Assembly: GCA_022360105.1 (NCBI GenBank)
Contig: JAKSDL010000645.1
Location: 1-34,056, forward strand
DNA: 34,056 bases
Reading direction: 5' to 3'
Source: Pseudomonadota bacterium
GTDB lineage: Bacteria; SAR324; XYD2-FULL-50-16; JAHJRI01
Below, piece by piece: positions 32,672 through 34,056 of this stretch. The position numbers and the translations under genes are program-made. The first letter of the stretch is position 1. Every line of letters starts with the position of its first letter. The notes beneath the pieces are model-generated. The model had not been told where the DNA came from and did no database searches. It saw nothing but the letters and a program-made list of their open reading frames with translations.

Positions 32672-32752
32672 ACCAAAGAACAATCAGTACTTCGGAGTGT
32701 CTGTGTATTAGGTACCTGGCAGAAGTGAAAGAAACGAGTTTTGTTCTTTGGT
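32672..32752. repeat. Perfect 12-bp inverted repeat upstream of the symporter genes
   Basis: ACCAAAGAACAA (32672-32683) and TTGTTCTTTGGT (32741-32752) are perfect inverted copies, 57 bases apart, ending 29 bases before the small membrane protein gene. Between them lies an AGGTACCT palindrome. The arrangement could be paired operators or a long-range RNA stem in the intercistronic region (32555-32781), which otherwise holds no gene. Confidence 0.55.
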
Positions 32753-32781
32753 AACAAAATTCCAAAAAAGGGGGAAGGCGT

Positions 32782-33051
32782 ATGAAAGAAAAATTATACA
32801 AAAAAGAGGTCCGATTAACGATCATCTTTTCAGTTTTATTACTGCTGATGGGGCATTCTGCAGCCATTTTTGTTCTGTTCCCACAATTACAATCGGTTGA
32901 TTACAATGGTTTTCCGGCCCAGTACATCATTCCTATCATCTTAGGATGGTTTGGAATAGCTGCTGTTTGCTTTGTGATGACGATTGTCTGCAACAAATTT
33001 GATGATGAAATGGAAGCATACCTGAACGAAAATTCGACAAAATCTGACTAA
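32782..33051 (+). CDS. Small two-helix membrane protein, likely symporter accessory subunit
   Basis: An 89-residue protein with two hydrophobic segments (residues ~11-32 and ~47-69), a short loop containing DYNGFPAQY, and an acidic C-terminal tail. The size, topology and 'GFP' loop recall DUF4212/DUF485-type (YjcH-like) proteins that are encoded before SSS-family permeases. Exact family membership needs a profile search. A strong purine-rich ribosome site (GGGGGAAGG) precedes ATG 32782. The symporter begins 15 bases after its stop, so they are surely co-transcribed and probably work together in the inner membrane. Confidence 0.8.
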   Translation: MKEKLYKKEVRLTIIFSVLLLLMGHSAAIFVLFPQLQSVDYNGFPAQYIIPIILGWFGIAAVCFVMTIVCNKFDDEMEAYLNENSTKSD

Positions 33052-33066
33052 TAGCGGGAGACAAAA

Positions 33067-34056
33067 ATGCCTACAGAATACGCACTGAATAATGTATGGT
33101 TGGGAGTTACGGTAGTGGTATTGTTGTTTGTTGTCTTTTATTATGTGGGATGGGTGGCCAGCAGGCGAACTGCCAGTGATGCGGACTTTTATGCAGCGGG
33201 TTTTTCAATAGGACCGGTCACAAACGGTTTGGGTATGGCGGCAACCTGGGCCAGTCTGGCAACATTCCTGGGTGTGATAGCCTTGATTTTAAAGTTGCAG
33301 GTTCCTTTTGTGTATTTATGGATTCAGTGGGCTATTTCGATCCCACTATTGACTCTTTTATATGGTACGAGTTTAAGGAGAATGCAGACATATACGCCGG
33401 CATCATTTATCAAAGTGAGATACGGAAATGGTTCCACGATAGTGATCATTTTTTGGATGATACTAATTATGGTGATGTATGCACTGGGGCAGATGATCGG
33501 GCTCGGTCAGGCTTTTGAACTGCTTTTTGGTGTGCCCTACAATATTGCGTTGGTAGTAGCAGGGTTGGCGACAGTGGGATTTATCACTATTGGTGGGATG
33601 TATGGAGCATCCTATAATGCTGCCTTTCAAATGATTGTGATGACTCTGGCCATGGTTGTTCCCATGGGTGCCATTATGAAAGCAATGGGATCTTCGGGAT
33701 GGTGGTTTCCGCCATTGATGTACAGTGATATGGTACCGGACATGTTGAGGAGTATTCCCACTTTTTTTGATATGAAATATGATTTCAGGTGGTACTTTGC
33801 CTTGATTCCGGCATTTACACTCGGTCCTATAGCTCTACCGCATCTGGCGATGAAGGTTTTTACCTCCTCCAGTGTGAAAAATGCACGTTGGTCAGTGGTA
33901 TGGTTTACACTTTTTTTAGGTCTCCTGTTTTCAGCAACTTACACAGTGGGATTTGCAGGAAACTTTTTTACAGCTACGACTGGAAAAGTGATCAGCAAGC
34001 CGGATCAAACAATATTAATCCTGAATGTTTTTTATAATCCCACCCTGGTAGCAGCC
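33067..34056 (+). CDS. Sodium:solute symporter family permease, N-terminal part (runs off right edge)
   Basis: An open frame begins at ATG 33067 and continues for 330 codons to the edge without a stop. GGGAG precedes the start. The protein is strongly hydrophobic with many membrane helices. The N-terminus (NNVWLGVTVVVLLFVVFYYVG..., ASDADFYAAGFSIGPVTNGLGMAATWASLATFLGV in the next ~60 residues) is characteristic of the SSS family. Its 'DFyaAGr.ig...nG.a.aa.w.Sa.sflG' stretch is shared by acetate/pyruvate-type permeases such as ActP. Later, GGMYGASYNAAFQMIV and FALIPAFTLGPIALPHL match the mid-protein SSS segments (a G-x-ALPH motif). Sodium-coupled carboxylate uptake feeding the acyl-CoA synthetase is the likely role. 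The substrate is unproven and the C-terminal part is missing. Confidence 0.88.
   Translation, partial: MPTEYALNNVWLGVTVVVLLFVVFYYVGWVASRRTASDADFYAAGFSIGPVTNGLGMAATWASLATFLGVIALILKLQVPFVYLWIQWAISIPLLTLLYGTSLRRMQTYTPASFIKVRYGNGSTIVIIFWMILIMVMYALGQMIGLGQAFELLFGVPYNIALVVAGLATVGFITIGGMYGASYNAAFQMIVMTLAMVVPMGAIMKAMGSSGWWFPPLMYSDMVPDMLRSIPTFFDMKYDFRWYFALIPAFTLGPIALPHLAMKVFTSSSVKNARWSVVWFTLFLGLLFSATYTVGFAGNFFTATTGKVISKPDQTILILNVFYNPTLVAA

Overview
The window looks like chromosomal sequence from a Gram-negative bacterium of moderate G+C. It carries a TolC-type outer-membrane protein, DsbD, FtsY, a sigma-54 activator and periplasmic sensor domains. Nothing in it is phage, plasmid, CRISPR or rRNA/tRNA. 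I cannot place the organism firmly. The palindromic repeat at 9521-9654 has arms like the dispersed 'GTCATTCTG...GAAGAATCT' repeats I associate with FCB-type phyla (Calditrichaeota, KSB1, Ignavibacteria and relatives), but a deltaproteobacterial relative would also fit the gene content. Treat the taxonomy as a low-confidence guess.

Layout. 1-692 (-): N-terminal part of a TolC-family protein running off the left edge. 1263-3338 (+): phosphohexomutase, then a small YdcH-like protein. 3496-8157 (+): prepilin peptidase, then a tight run of ilvE, a LysE-family exporter, yacG and dsbD. 8154-9365 (-): L-serine dehydratase, overlapping dsbD tail to tail. 9366-9925: a nested palindromic MITE-like element. 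9926-10309 (-): single-domain response regulator. 10639-15606 (+): two full-length glycogen phosphorylases in tandem. 15687-16915 (+): a small membrane protein and an M23-fold protein without zinc ligands. 16933-20656 (-): sigma-54 activator, recN and a small membrane-anchored protein. 21057-23846 (+): ftsY, an atypical radical SAM protein and a crotonase. 23898-26753 (-): threonine aldolase, a GFA-family zinc protein and two small hypotheticals. 27318-30207 (+): a Cache/PAS histidine kinase and its NarL-type regulator. 30208-30919: a long, highly structured non-coding leader. 30920-34056 (+): acyl-CoA synthetase, small two-helix membrane protein and a sodium:solute symporter that runs off the right edge.

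How the genes fit together. The phosphorylases release glucose-1-phosphate and the mutase can convert it to glucose-6-phosphate, so glycogen breakdown is well represented although the genes are not adjacent. ilvE, sdaA and ltaE handle branched-chain amino acids, serine and threonine, and the LysE-type protein probably exports a small metabolite. The right-hand block resembles the E. coli acs-yjcH-actP arrangement (carboxylate activation plus symport), here directly behind a NarL-type two-component system.

The most interesting part is 30208-30919. It holds three copies of a CTAGGTA half-site resembling NarL heptamers, several strong stem-loops, and two mutually exclusive hairpins, the second a good intrinsic terminator, just upstream of the synthetase. 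I read this as a two-layer control region (regulator sites plus an attenuator-like leader). That is inference from sequence only. No previously undescribed multi-gene defence or mobile system was found.
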